Positions 17,571-27,457 of a stretch of DNA of 64,000 nt are shown piece by piece. Position numbers and translations under genes: made by a program. The notes beneath the pieces were generated by a model. The model was not told the DNA's origin. It worked only from the letters and a program-made list of their open reading frames with translations, and made no database searches. Origin of the DNA: Dyadobacter crusticola DSM 16708 (GTDB taxonomy: Bacteria; Bacteroidota; Bacteroidia; Cytophagales; Spirosomataceae); assembly GCF_000701505.1 (NCBI RefSeq), contig NZ_JNJB01000013.1, forward strand, positions 62,001-126,000, written 5' to 3'. How positions within the stretch are numbered: the stretch's first letter is position 1; every line of letters begins with the position of its first letter.

Positions 17571-18617
17571 CTATGATTGTACGCTGTGCGTTTTAATTGT
17601 TTTGGCAAAATCTAAAATTTGACGCACCTCCTCGTCCAGAGAATCTCCGGCGAGTGGCAGCGTATGTATCCGGCCGGGTTCTGTTCGCGCCAGTGCTTTC
17701 AGGTAAGCTTTGTCGTAATACACCAGCACGATCCTGATAAAATCCTCCATCCGGTCCTGCTGTATTGCTTCGATAGCCTGTTTCGTCTGCAACGGGCCCA
17801 GCCGCTTATGAATGCGCTGCGTACAGGTAATCAGAAAATCCTTGTCCAGCGCGCCGTATTCCCGGACCAGCCCGGCAACCCGCCGCGCTGTTTCCACCTC
17901 GATATTCAAAACGGGTGCCTGGATCATGGAAGCCCACAAGGCGCGCGGCACAGTCACTTTTCCGATGTTCATGTTTTCGTCTTCAAGCCAGACGCGCCGG
18001 GTAATGTCTAAATCCTTCATTACCCAGGCCAGGTCATTTTCAAACTGCTCCTGCTTAGGCTGTACCATTTTGTTCATCGTCCCGTAAGCCGAACCCTGAT
18101 GCTGCGCCAGCTCTTCCAGATCGATCACCTGCTCTCCCAGAGTCCGTAGCTTGTTTAGCTGCCGGGTTTTTCCCGAGCCCGTCATGCCGCCCAGCACCAG
18201 CAGCTGGTACTCGCGGGCAAACTGTTGGTTGGCCCATTGCCGGTAACTCTTATAGCCACCCTGAATCAAAAACACTTCAAAACCGTACAGATCCAGCGCC
18301 CACGCCATTGCCCCGCTGCGCATTCCGCCCCGCCAGCAGTGCAAGGCAATTCTTTTATCAGGAGCCAAGTCGAGCGCTTCTCTTATAAAACCCGACCATT
18401 TATTACCCGTCAGATCAAAGCCCAGCAAAATGGCCGCTTCCCTGCTGACCTGCTTGTAAGTGGTGCCCACCAGCACCCTTTCCTCATTGCTGAACAACGG
18501 CAGGTTAACAGCACCAGGAATGTGCGCGTGCTCAAATTCAGCGGGCGTGCGCACATCTGCCAGCACGATACCGGCTTTCATGGAGAGAAACTCCTGAATG
18601 GAAATGTTTTTGATCAT
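17571..18617 (-). CDS. mnmH: tRNA 2-selenouridine synthase
   Basis: This 348-residue protein replaces the sulfur of 2-thiouridine 34 in tRNA with selenium, using selenophosphate from SelD. An N-terminal rhodanese domain carries the catalytic cysteine 94 in [11 protein letters not shown]-terminal P-loop domain has GGMTGSGKT at 143-151. The start at 18617 gives the normal family N-terminus; the frame is open for 8 more codons. Its promoter region lies opposite the half-size permease gene. No selA, selB or selenocysteine tRNA is visible in the window. Confidence 0.95.
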   Translation of the reverse strand: MIKNISIQEFLSMKAGIVLADVRTPAEFEHAHIPGAVNLPLFSNEERVLVGTTYKQVSREAAILLGFDLTGNKWSGFIREALDLAPDKRIALHCWRGGMRSGAMAWALDLYGFEVFLIQGGYKSYRQWANQQFAREYQLLVLGGMTGSGKTRQLNKLRTLGEQVIDLEELAQHQGSAYGTMNKMVQPKQEQFENDLAWVMKDLDITRRVWLEDENMNIGKVTVPRALWASMIQAPVLNIEVETARRVAGLVREYGALDKDFLITCTQRIHKRLGPLQTKQAIEAIQQDRMEDFIRIVLVYYDKAYLKALARTEPGRIHTLPLAGDSLDEEVRQILDFAKTIKTHSVQS

Positions 18618-18771
18618 AAAAAGGAATGCAGGCTTTGGCAAATTAACACTATTTCTGATTGAGAAGACCCAACCTTGACCCGAATACTGGAGTATAATAA
18701 AGTAAAGCTATCAGGCCGAAAGCAAAGCAGAATTGTACTCACTCAACAACAGCTCCCATCCCTGCCTATCA

Positions 18772-19959
18772 ATGATTGACATCAAAAAAGAAATCAGGAT
18801 CCGTTTTGTATTCCTCTGTCTTGCTATCTCGGTTTGCACCATATTGGTTTGTCACTTCAAATACCAACTGGATTACGACCGCTTTCATTCGAAGGGAAAC
18901 CGCATTTACAAGCTCGAAAGCACTTTAAGCACACCCGGCGAGCAGGTTGGCAGCAGTGTTACAAGTTATGCCGCAGCTTCCCGGATTGAGTCAAGTCTGA
19001 ACCTTGTCGAAAAAGTGACCAGGTTATCACACGCCAGCTTCCAGCTAAAAAGTACTGGTTTGCGTTCCCTTACCGCAAACGGAGTGTTTGCTGACGCGTC
19101 CGTATTTGAGATTTTCGATTTTCCACTTGTTAAAGGCAATGCAAAATCAGCTTTGCAGAAACCATTTACTGCTGTTCTGACTGAGCAAACAGCAGCTGAT
19201 TTGTTTGGAGACAAAGACGCGGTCGGTGAAGTATTTTATGTCGGAAAGATCAAACAGCCGGTCAGGGTAACGGGAGTTGCGAGGAATTTGCCGGGGAATT
19301 CTCAAATCGCGGCCGGTCTTTTTATTTCAATGCCCACGTTAGCACAGCGGCATGATCCGGGTATAGCTGGTCAAATGGAAGAATTTGGCGTAATCACTTA
19401 CCTGTTGTTCAAAGGCGGGACAAGCGGGCACAATGCGCAGGCGTCAGTAGAAGCGCTTTTTTCACATCCCAAAAGCGGCATATTTGATAATTTGCTCACA
19501 AGAAAACAAATGCGCATTGAACCGCTGAGAACAAGTTACTTCAATCCACTGCTCAGCCGATTTCAGGTTTTTGCATGGTGTGCTTCATTGATCAGTCTGC
19601 TGCTGGCACTTTTGGAATCCATCAATAGTTTCGTCAGGATGGTACTGTTACAGATCAGTCTGGGAGACGATTATCAAACCATCACAAGCGGGGACCGCAA
19701 CCGGAAGCTCATCAGGCGGGTTTGCTTGCTCGTATTGCTTTCGGGCGGGATCGCCTGCGTTTCCTCTTTCATCCTGGCTGCCGCATCCGATTTCTTTTTC
19801 GATGCCCCATTCACAGGGAACTTCACCGGATACGCTGCTATTTCAACGGGAATACTTCTTCTGTCCCTTCTGAGCAGCATACTGATCAGCTTGTGGATCG
19901 TTTTCCGGATTCCGACTGAACCGATGCGAACCTATTTGATAAACAAGAAATCGCGATGA
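18772..19959 (+). CDS. Half-size, diverged MacB/FtsX-like permease
   Basis: This 395-residue protein corresponds to the N-terminal half of the roughly 780-residue Cytophagales permeases such as the one at 54275. It has an N-terminal membrane helix (FVFLCLAISVCTILVCHF), then YQLDYDRFHSKGNRIYKLES matching YNEVSYDRFHRNAPYLYT of the intact protein, a periplasmic MacB_PCD region (FEIFDFPLVKGNAKSALQ) and three C-terminal helices. The FtsX motif KE(V/I)GIRKxxGA is absent; SLGDDYQTITSGDRNRKLIR stands in its place. The start at 18772 is an ATG 13 codons into the open frame. It could be a working single-module subunit or the remnant of a full-length gene. Confidence 0.7.
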   Translation: MIDIKKEIRIRFVFLCLAISVCTILVCHFKYQLDYDRFHSKGNRIYKLESTLSTPGEQVGSSVTSYAAASRIESSLNLVEKVTRLSHASFQLKSTGLRSLTANGVFADASVFEIFDFPLVKGNAKSALQKPFTAVLTEQTAADLFGDKDAVGEVFYVGKIKQPVRVTGVARNLPGNSQIAAGLFISMPTLAQRHDPGIAGQMEEFGVITYLLFKGGTSGHNAQASVEALFSHPKSGIFDNLLTRKQMRIEPLRTSYFNPLLSRFQVFAWCASLISLLLALLESINSFVRMVLLQISLGDDYQTITSGDRNRKLIRRVCLLVLLSGGIACVSSFILAAASDFFFDAPFTGNFTGYAAISTGILLLSLLSSILISLWIVFRIPTEPMRTYLINKKSR

Positions 19960-19972
19960 ACGCGGTACCGGA

Positions 19973-20839
19973 TCAATCCTGCGAAAGTGCTTTCCAGCGG
20001 TCGTGCGACCACAGCCAATGCGCCGGGGCTTTGGAGATGTTTGTTTCCAGCTTGTTGTAGTATGCATCCGTGATTGTCATCGGTGATACCTCCGACGGTT
20101 TTTCTGCAATCAGATGGAAAGTATAGTCGTAGTGGAAACGCGACTTTTTAGTACATTCCAGATATACAACTGCTGAATCCGACGCAATCGCCAGCTTTTC
20201 CGCGCCGATCTGTACCCGCGTTTTCTGACCTAAAAAATCGACGAAATATTTCGCGTCCATGGCCGGCCTCTGGTCTGCGATCACCACCACGAGCGAGGGA
20301 TTTTCGTGCTGTTTCAATGTGGATAATGCGCCGCGATAGAAGCTTTGCTTGGGAATCAGCCGCACGCCAAGCGAAGAACGCATTTTCAGGATCCAGTTGT
20401 TGATACGTGCATTTGAAATGGGCGTGTAGGCAGTGTAAACCTGAAAATTGACCACTTTGGGTAAATTGATCAGATACTCCCAATTCCCGTAATGCGAGGC
20501 GAGCAGCACAACATGTTTTTTCTTCCTGTAAAATTCTTCCAGTAGCTCCGGGTTGGTGTAGTTGGCCAGTTTCTTCCGGCTGCCCGGACTAACGACGTAA
20601 TACAAAAACGGTTCAATCACCAGATCGCCCAGGTGTTTGTAGTATTTGGAAATAATGGCCCTGATCCGCTGTTCGCCCTCACGTCCGAAAGAAGTTGAGA
20701 GATTTTTTTTGATGACCTTGTAACGGTACTTCATCAAGTGATAAGTCACCAGATAGATCAGAGAAGACAAAGCCGACGCGGCCACGAACAGAAATTTGTT
20801 CACGCCGTGAAAGGCAGAAGTTTGTGTGTTATTTTTCAT
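19973..20839 (-). CDS. LpxL/HtrB-type lysophospholipid acyltransferase
   Basis: This 288-residue membrane-anchored enzyme has an N-terminal hydrophobic segment (FLFVAASALSSLIYLVTYHL) and the acyltransferase catalytic motif HX4E as SHYGNWE, followed by the ADQRP block and FLGQKTRVQIGAEKLA. It probably adds a secondary acyl chain to lipid A, or acts on an aminolipid; both activities exist in this superfamily. The ATG at 20839 gives a usual family length; the frame is open to 20896. It converges with the half-size permease, with 13 bases between stops. Confidence 0.9.
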   Translation of the reverse strand: MKNNTQTSAFHGVNKFLFVAASALSSLIYLVTYHLMKYRYKVIKKNLSTSFGREGEQRIRAIISKYYKHLGDLVIEPFLYYVVSPGSRKKLANYTNPELLEEFYRKKKHVVLLASHYGNWEYLINLPKVVNFQVYTAYTPISNARINNWILKMRSSLGVRLIPKQSFYRGALSTLKQHENPSLVVVIADQRPAMDAKYFVDFLGQKTRVQIGAEKLAIASDSAVVYLECTKKSRFHYDYTFHLIAEKPSEVSPMTITDAYYNKLETNISKAPAHWLWSHDRWKALSQD

Positions 20840-21191
20840 AGCTGATAACCTGATAACTGCCGTCCAAACCAATGGGTTCAAATCAGCCGTTTTCATCCTC
20901 TATCATTTAACACAAAAACCCCGTTTTACTTGCAATTAAATTATATTAAAATTTCAATAAACAGTAGTAAAGTGCCATTTACCCCAGCTTTGAACTTGTA
21001 ATCAGATTAGATTATTAAATTGTTAAATACCTCCTCTTCGAAAGTACATCTTATCGGAATTATTCAATTTTGCACCGTTAAACCCTGCGGTTGTTCCGCA
21101 GCCCGCCAGAGGCACTGAACGGAACTCCTTCCTCGAATTGCAAGCTATCATTCAACAACATCAACTCTTTTATTAACAAAATCTACTATTT
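20840..21191. other. Divergent intergenic region between acyltransferase and SusC
   Basis: This 352-base AT-rich stretch separates two divergent genes. I find no ORF and no exact TAnnTTTG box for either gene. The only structure seen is a short hairpin in the SusC leader, CTGCGG (21085-21090) and CCGCAG (21096-21101), with no T-run after it. Confidence 0.4.
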
Positions 21192-24100
21192 ATGCATTGC
21201 TGCAAGAACAGGCTGTTCCTTCCGGGGAGCACCGTACCAAACTCGCTGGCTCGCTTTGCGTTGATCGCCCTTGTGGGTGGCGTAAGCTGGGCAAAAACAC
21301 CCGCAAAGGCAGAGATAGCACTTCTGCCCACCCGTCCCGCCACCACCGCGTCAACCCTGCTCGCTGACCGCCAAATAACCGGTAAAGTGACCGACGGCCC
21401 AACACCGCAAGGTCTTCCAGGCGTGAATGTGATTGTGAAAGGAACGCAGATAGGTACTGTCACCGACGCCGATGGCAAGTTCACGATCAACGTTCCGGAA
21501 GAGGGCACCACCTTGGTATTTTCCTATGTGGGGTACCTGGCGCAGGAGATTGAGATCGGTACCAGGAGCACCATTGATGTACAGCTGAAAGCAGACGCCA
21601 AGTCGCTGAACGAAGTAGTTGTTGTAGGGTACGGTACCCAGAAGAAAGTAAACCTGACTGGCGCCGTTGACCAGGTGGGCCAGGAAGTGCTGCGCAACCG
21701 TCCGATCACCAATGTGACCCAGGGTTTGGTGGGCGCTGTTCCGAACCTGAACCTTAAAATGCTCGACGGTAAACCAACCCAGTCGCCCGCATTCAATATC
21801 CGCGGTACCACTTCTATCGGGCAGCGCGGGAATGCACTGGTACTGATCGACGGTGTAGAAGCGGATCCGCGCTTTCTGAACCCGAATGATATCGAGAGCA
21901 TTTCGGTGCTGAAAGATGCAGCTTCGGCTTCCATTTATGGTGCCCGCGCCGCATTCGGTGTGGTTCTGATCACCACCAAGTCGGCCTCGGAAGGCAAGAC
22001 CACGGTGTCGTACTCAGCCAACTACTCCATTAAATCGCCAACCGAAGTTCCTGACAATATTGTTGAATCTTACCCCTGGGCGCAAGGTTTCAGCGACGCA
22101 TGGTCGCGCTGGAACGACAATGGAAATACCCCGACGGCGATCAACAAGACCATTAGCTTTTCACCGGCTTACCTGGCCGAGATCAAAAGAAGATGGGAAG
22201 ATCCTTCGCTGCCGCGCTTTGAAGTGGACCCGAATACAGGTGAGTACCAGTATTTCTACAGTACAGACTGGTACAAAGAACTTTATCAAGAACGTTTCAG
22301 CGCGCACGATCACAACCTGTCTATCTCAGGCGGTAACGACAAGGCCACTTTCCTGCTGAGCGGGCGTTATAATGGACAGGACGGTTTGTTCCGGTACAAT
22401 ACCGATACTTACAACATGTATAACCTGCGCGCGAAAGGCAGCATTCAGGTGACCCCGTGGCTCCGTATTGACAACAATACCGAGTATTCGACTATGAAAT
22501 ACCACCAGCCGATTAACGTGGGCGAAGGGAGCGGTATTTACCGTAACATTGCCGACGAAGGGCACCCGCTCGCGCCTTTGCTTAATCCCGACGGAACGCT
22601 TTCTTTCTCAGCTGCATACACAGTAGGAGACTACTACATCGGGAAGAATGCCATCGATAACACGCAGCGCTTCCTGAAAAACAAGATAGCCGCTAAAGCA
22701 CAGTTTTTTGATAAAACACTTTCCGTCCGCGCTGACCTGACATTCCAGAGTACTGATATTGCCAGCCAGCAAAACCGCGTGCAGGTTCCTTACAGCCGCG
22801 CAAAGGGCGTAATTGGTTATACCGGTACAAATACCAATGATATCGAGGAAAGAAAACGGACTACCAACTACCTGGCTACCAACTTCTACGCAGATTATGT
22901 GAAGTCTTTCAATGAGGTACACAACTTTACATTCCTTGCCGGATTTAACTACGAGCAATCCAATTACAGCAATCTGACAGCGCGTAGAAACGGGCTGGTG
23001 TATGCAGATGCCGACGATATCAACCTTGCACTGGGACAAAGTATTGTAACCACGGGTGGTTTGCAAAAGTGGGCGATCGCAGGTGGATTTTTCAGGTTGA
23101 ACTACAACTTCCGCGAGCGTTACCTGCTGGAAGTGAATGGCCGCTACGACGGTTCGTCAAAATTCCCAACCAACCAGCAATGGGCATTTTTCCCTTCGGT
23201 ATCCGCAGGATGGCGCATTTCGGAAGAGCCTTTCTGGAATGTAAACCCGAATGTATTTTCCAATGTAAAACTGCGCGCTTCCTACGGGTCGCTGGGTAAC
23301 GGTAATGTAGATCCTTACTCTTTCAACGAGAAATTCTCCATTTCGCAATCGGGCCGCGTGATCAATGGAATCCGTCCGCAAAGTACCCGCCAGCCTGGTG
23401 TTGTTCCTGACGGGCTTACCTGGGAAACCTCGACGACTGCCAACGTTGGTCTTGAATTCTTCACACTCAAAAACAGGCTTTCATTTACGGGCGATATGTA
23501 CCAGCGCCGCACTTCGGACATGTTTACAGTAGGACCGACAGTACCCAATGTATTCGGTATTGAAGTTCCGAAAGGCAACTACGCTGATTTGAAGACAACA
23601 GGCTGGGAGCTGACAGCGAGCTGGGCAGACCAGTTTAACTTAGGTTCGAAACCCTTCAAATACGACCTGAAATTCATGCTGGCAGACTCCTGGGCGATTA
23701 TCACCAAATACAACAACCCGGACAAGAACCTGACGAACGTCAACAACCCGAACGAAAATCAGAGGGAGTATTACGAAGGTCAGCGCATCGGGGAGATCTG
23801 GGGCTACCAGGTGGAAGGTTTGTTCCGGTCGGAAGCCGAGATCCTGGAATCACCTTCACAAGCCAACATTCCGAACACGAACACCAGGAAGAACTATCCG
23901 GGAGATATCAAATTTAAGAACCTGGATGGTGACAATGTGATTTATCACGGCCTGAACAGAGTTGGTAATTCGGGTGACAAGACGATCATCGGGAACTCCG
24001 AACCGCGCCGCACTTTCGGTATCAACCTGTCGGGCGACTGGAACGGTTTCTTCCTGAGCGGGCTTTTCCAGGGAGTGATGAAACAGGATTGGTACCCGTC

Positions 24101-24548
24101 GGCAGAAGCACGTTTCTGGGGCCAGTACAACAGACCTTACAATGCATATCCACGCTGGCATGAGGCCAATATGTTCCGCCCCGAACTGAACAACTACGAC
24201 GCTTACCTGCCGCGATTGGTGGGGTATACGGCACAAGGTACCGGCCGCGCATTGCAAGTACCGAATGATCGCTTTCTGCAAAATGCAGGCTACATCAGGC
24301 TGAGAAACCTGCAAGTAGGCTATACCATTCCGCAGCGCATTGTGGAGAAAATCCATGCGCGTGACCTGAAAGTGTACCTGTCAGCAGAAAACCTGTGGAC
24401 CTGGTCGCCGATGTACAAATGGACGCGTGACACAGACGTGACAAATATCTACGGATCCGACCCTGACCTCAGTGGCGGTACTTCGGGTGACGGATACAAT
24501 TATCCGATGCTCAAAGCAATATCAGTAGGTCTGACACTCAACTTTTAA
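21192..24548 (+). CDS. SusC/RagA TonB-dependent transporter without STN domain
   Basis: Outer-membrane importer of 1118 residues. After a signal region (FALIALVGGVSWA) comes the carboxypeptidase-regulatory-like domain (QITGKVTDGPTPQGLPGVNV, FTINVPEEGTTLVFSYVGYL), the TonB-box region EVVVVGYGTQKKVNLTGAV, the plug (FLNPNDIESISVLKDAASAS) and the barrel ending VGLTLNF. There is no STN domain and no adjacent FecR, which agrees with the idea that STN and FecR come together. The SusD partner follows 7 bases later. No enzyme or regulator gene is attached, so the substrate is unknown. Confidence 0.93.
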   Translation: MHCCKNRLFLPGSTVPNSLARFALIALVGGVSWAKTPAKAEIALLPTRPATTASTLLADRQITGKVTDGPTPQGLPGVNVIVKGTQIGTVTDADGKFTINVPEEGTTLVFSYVGYLAQEIEIGTRSTIDVQLKADAKSLNEVVVVGYGTQKKVNLTGAVDQVGQEVLRNRPITNVTQGLVGAVPNLNLKMLDGKPTQSPAFNIRGTTSIGQRGNALVLIDGVEADPRFLNPNDIESISVLKDAASASIYGARAAFGVVLITTKSASEGKTTVSYSANYSIKSPTEVPDNIVESYPWAQGFSDAWSRWNDNGNTPTAINKTISFSPAYLAEIKRRWEDPSLPRFEVDPNTGEYQYFYSTDWYKELYQERFSAHDHNLSISGGNDKATFLLSGRYNGQDGLFRYNTDTYNMYNLRAKGSIQVTPWLRIDNNTEYSTMKYHQPINVGEGSGIYRNIADEGHPLAPLLNPDGTLSFSAAYTVGDYYIGKNAIDNTQRFLKNKIAAKAQFFDKTLSVRADLTFQSTDIASQQNRVQVPYSRAKGVIGYTGTNTNDIEERKRTTNYLATNFYADYVKSFNEVHNFTFLAGFNYEQSNYSNLTARRNGLVYADADDINLALGQSIVTTGGLQKWAIAGGFFRLNYNFRERYLLEVNGRYDGSSKFPTNQQWAFFPSVSAGWRISEEPFWNVNPNVFSNVKLRASYGSLGNGNVDPYSFNEKFSISQSGRVINGIRPQSTRQPGVVPDGLTWETSTTANVGLEFFTLKNRLSFTGDMYQRRTSDMFTVGPTVPNVFGIEVPKGNYADLKTTGWELTASWADQFNLGSKPFKYDLKFMLADSWAIITKYNNPDKNLTNVNNPNENQREYYEGQRIGEIWGYQVEGLFRSEAEILESPSQANIPNTNTRKNYPGDIKFKNLDGDNVIYHGLNRVGNSGDKTIIGNSEPRRTFGINLSGDWNGFFLSGLFQGVMKQDWYPSAEARFWGQYNRPYNAYPRWHEANMFRPELNNYDAYLPRLVGYTAQGTGRALQVPNDRFLQNAGYIRLRNLQVGYTIPQRIVEKIHARDLKVYLSAENLWTWSPMYKWTRDTDVTNIYGSDPDLSGGTSGDGYNYPMLKAISVGLTLNF

Positions 24549-24555
24549 TTCAACT

Positions 24556-26340
24556 ATGAAAAAGATACAATACCTAACCACCACGCTGGTCATTTCCCTG
24601 CTGCTGGGAACCAGTTCCTGCGACCTGACGGAAGTCCCGGTGGATACAGCCACCAACGAAGCTGTTTTTGGTTCTGAAAGCGGTCTCGAATTGTATAGCA
24701 ACTCATTTTACGACCTGCTCCCTAACACAGATGTAGGCGTTTTCCAGGATGATGATGTTTCTGATATCGTAGCCAGAAATGGCGTCGACGATTACCTGGC
24801 GGTTGGTGCATTGAGCCCGATCACCAGCTCCGGGTGGGCACTGGATAACTGGCGGCCGCTTCGTAACATCAACTATTTCATTGTTAATGCCGAGAAAAGC
24901 ACGGTTGCTACCAAGAACCATTACCTGGGCCTCGCGCGCTTTTTCAGGGCCTACTTTTATTTTGATAAAGTAAAGCGCTTTGGAAACGTACCCTGGATCG
25001 AAACACCGATCGGGGTGACGGATATGGAAAGACTCAACGCGCCGCGTGACGACCGTTTTGAAGTAATGGAGAAGGTTTTGGCAGATCTTAATTTTGCCAT
25101 TGAAAACATTACCCTGACTTCCGATCCGTCAGTTACCCGGATTACCAAAAACGTTGCAAGAGCGTACAAAACGCGGATCTGTTTGTATGAAGCATCCTTC
25201 CGTAAGTACCACACCAGCTATAACAAGCAGTCGACTGCCAATGCGTGGTATGAGGAAGTGGTGAAAGAGGCAAATGCGATCACGGGCTTTTCGCTGCACC
25301 AGGGCGCCTCCCTCGACAGGGCTTACCGCGAAATGTTCATTACCCGCACGCCGTATACCGACGAAACTATTCTTTCCGTCGCATTAAGCGCGAGCCTGCA
25401 GATTTACAGTTCGGCCAACCGCCGGTTTATCAGCCCTACTTATGGTAACCGCCCGAGCCTGACCCGCCGGTTTGTCAACACTTACCTCAACCTGGACGGA
25501 ACACCTTTTACCAGCAAAGCCGGATACAAGACAACGCCGTTTGTCGAAGAGGTAAAAAACCGCGACCTGCGCCTGAAACAAACAATCCGCGTGGGTGATT
25601 ATACCCGGACTGAGAATGGAGTTCCTGTGATTGCACCGCCAAATTTCGCCCAAACCGTGACAGGTTATCAGCCGATCAAATGGTCATACGACGAGCGTTT
25701 CCCTTATGACGACGAAAGCCGTAACGACAATGCGCACATTATTATGCGCTGGGGAGAAGTGCTGCTGAACAAAGCCGAGGCGCTGGCTGAACTTGACAAG
25801 ATGACGGCAACTGAATGGACAAACACGATTGGTGCGTTGCGCAAAAGGGCAGGTATCACAGGTGCTACACTCACTACTTTACCTACTGTCGCGGATCCGT
25901 ACATGATCGAATTTTTCAATGGTAAATTCACCGATCCTGTGCTGCTGGAAGTGCTGCGTGACCGTGGTACAGAGATGGTTTTTGAGGGACTTCGCCGCGA
26001 CGATCTGATCCGCTGGAGACTTGGAGATCTTTTCCAGCAGGCTCCAATGAACGGAATGTACGTGAGCAAGCTCGGAGAACACGACCTGAATGGCGACGGG
26101 AAAAACGACGTGTACTTTTACCAGGGTACCAAGCCGAGCTCCACGACGCCGGGTATTGCCTTTGTTGACGTGAGTCCATCAACTGCGGCAGGAAGATTGC
26201 AGCTTTCGAACGGCACTTCCGGCGAGGTAATCTGGAACCCCGGCCCCCGCGAATGGGCTGACAAAAAGTACCTCTACCCTATTCCCGAAGCAGACCGCGT
26301 CAGGAATCCACAGCTGGGCCAGAACCCGGGCTGGCAATAA
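24556..26340 (+). CDS. SusD/RagB-family outer-membrane lipoprotein
   Basis: This 594-residue lipoprotein has its lipobox ending at Cys22 (LLLGTSSC). It has SusD features such as FFRAYFYFDKVKRFGNVPWI, RWGEVLLNKAEALAELDKM, the FEGLRRDDLIRWRLGD block and the C-terminus NPQLGQNPGWQ. It sits 7 bases after SusC as the surface-binding partner and ends before a strong hairpin terminator, so this transcript is just the SusC/D pair. Confidence 0.94.
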   Translation: MKKIQYLTTTLVISLLLGTSSCDLTEVPVDTATNEAVFGSESGLELYSNSFYDLLPNTDVGVFQDDDVSDIVARNGVDDYLAVGALSPITSSGWALDNWRPLRNINYFIVNAEKSTVATKNHYLGLARFFRAYFYFDKVKRFGNVPWIETPIGVTDMERLNAPRDDRFEVMEKVLADLNFAIENITLTSDPSVTRITKNVARAYKTRICLYEASFRKYHTSYNKQSTANAWYEEVVKEANAITGFSLHQGASLDRAYREMFITRTPYTDETILSVALSASLQIYSSANRRFISPTYGNRPSLTRRFVNTYLNLDGTPFTSKAGYKTTPFVEEVKNRDLRLKQTIRVGDYTRTENGVPVIAPPNFAQTVTGYQPIKWSYDERFPYDDESRNDNAHIIMRWGEVLLNKAEALAELDKMTATEWTNTIGALRKRAGITGATLTTLPTVADPYMIEFFNGKFTDPVLLEVLRDRGTEMVFEGLRRDDLIRWRLGDLFQQAPMNGMYVSKLGEHDLNGDGKNDVYFYQGTKPSSTTPGIAFVDVSPSTAAGRLQLSNGTSGEVIWNPGPREWADKKYLYPIPEADRVRNPQLGQNPGWQ

Positions 26341-26388
26341 CGGCAAGCTTGCCGATCGGGTTACCTGATCTTTTTCCTTAACGCTTGT

Positions 26389-26430
26389 AAAAGCGGGATT
26401 GCTCGAATGCAGCGATCCCGCTTTTTTTAT
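26389..26430 (+). terminator. Intrinsic terminator after the SusC/D pair, probably bidirectional
   Basis: AAGCGGGATTGCT (26391-26403) pairs with AGCGATCCCGCTT (26411-26423) through 13 positions with one G-T wobble and a 7-base loop. A run of T follows on the plus strand. The opposite strand has a shorter T stretch, so it may also stop the convergent hip operon ending at 26476. Confidence 0.88.
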
Positions 26431-26475
26431 TCCTGGTCAACCTGGTTAAATTCAAGTCTAGACTACACTCGCTGT

Positions 26476-27456
26476 TTACCTTCCCCTGAGCCGGAGAAGT
26501 CTGTCCCGCATGATCTTGGCATATTTGCTTTTACTTTCCTGTGACAAGCGGGAGCGTTCTACCAGCGTTATAACCTGTTTTTCATGATTGGTAAAAAAAT
26601 CCAGGATTCCGGTCGCTCGTTTGTCACTTATTCCAAGGCGCTTTGCAAATCCGATGAAATCAGGCCGGCCGTAGTAGCCGTTTACGGAGTAAAACGCTGT
26701 ATCCAAACAACCGTCGTAAAGCTCTAAGGCAATATCGCTTTCATAAGGTGTGTGCAGCTTGGTACTCATCAGATCGTAGGCGGGCGTCATTCTGTATTCG
26801 CCTGATTCATGTTGTATCAGTGAGAAGTTTTTGAGATGCGCGTCTCCATTGCCGACTATATAATTGAAAACTACCAGCCTGAAAAGTGCTTCAATGGCCG
26901 GCGGCGCGGCGGCAACGTGTTTGCGGATCAATATTCCAATCTCCTCATAGGTAGCATCGTACTTGTAATTTTGCCCGTCCGATACGCTTGTGCGGTTCAA
27001 GAGCTGGGCGAAATCCTCCTGCTGGTATTTTGTCCCGTCGGCTTTCAAGTCGAATCTTCGGGTGATGTAGGCAGGTTGGCCGTCATTGAAATAGATCAAT
27101 GCATTGGCGGCCGTCAGGATGTTGAATACCTGTTCTGCAATCTCCATGGTGAGATGTTCGTTTTCAGGCGCGTCTTCTATCGCAACCAGCTGAGTGGAAG
27201 GCGGGATTGGTTTTACAATGTACTCACCCTTATTTTCAGTAAGTACCAATGCCTTCTCATCGCGGCGCAGCGAATATTTAAGCTGTACACCCGAAATGGA
27301 AAGACGTGTGGTATGTCTCAGATATTCAGGAAGATTGTCTGCTTTGGGCGCTGCATAAGCCAGGCGCGCGGCGATTTTGGTCCCGTCAAAAAGCCTTTTA
27401 CTGCATTTGGGACAAAAATCGTGTTTCGAGTCTCGGTAGCAAGCTGCACACTGCAT
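26476..27456 (-). CDS. hipT: HipT-like Ser/Thr kinase toxin
   Basis: This 326-residue protein is the kinase core of HipA without its N-terminal subdomain, as in the tripartite HipBST system where HipT phosphorylates tryptophanyl-tRNA synthetase. Visible elements are the Gly-rich loop with the autophosphorylation-type SIS motif (Ser53, Ser55 in RLSISGVQ), the ATP-contacting lysine in EYIVKP (Lys82), the catalytic loop GNGDAHLKN (Asp205, Asn210) and the metal site AYDLMST (Asp228). The N-terminus has CAAC and CPKC pairs (Cys3, 6, 15, 18), a likely zinc knuckle. It follows hipS with one base between stop and start. The system assignment is strong; the target is inferred from the family. Confidence 0.9.
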   Translation of the reverse strand: MQCAACYRDSKHDFCPKCSKRLFDGTKIAARLAYAAPKADNLPEYLRHTTRLSISGVQLKYSLRRDEKALVLTENKGEYIVKPIPPSTQLVAIEDAPENEHLTMEIAEQVFNILTAANALIYFNDGQPAYITRRFDLKADGTKYQQEDFAQLLNRTSVSDGQNYKYDATYEEIGILIRKHVAAAPPAIEALFRLVVFNYIVGNGDAHLKNFSLIQHESGEYRMTPAYDLMSTKLHTPYESDIALELYDGCLDTAFYSVNGYYGRPDFIGFAKRLGISDKRATGILDFFTNHEKQVITLVERSRLSQESKSKYAKIMRDRLLRLRGR

Positions 27457-27457
27457 A

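Noticed and set aside
18675..18698. TTGACC and TATAAT resembling an E. coli-type promoter upstream of the half-size permease
   Set aside because: The spacer is only 12 bases, too short for sigma-70, and the phylum uses a different -7 element.
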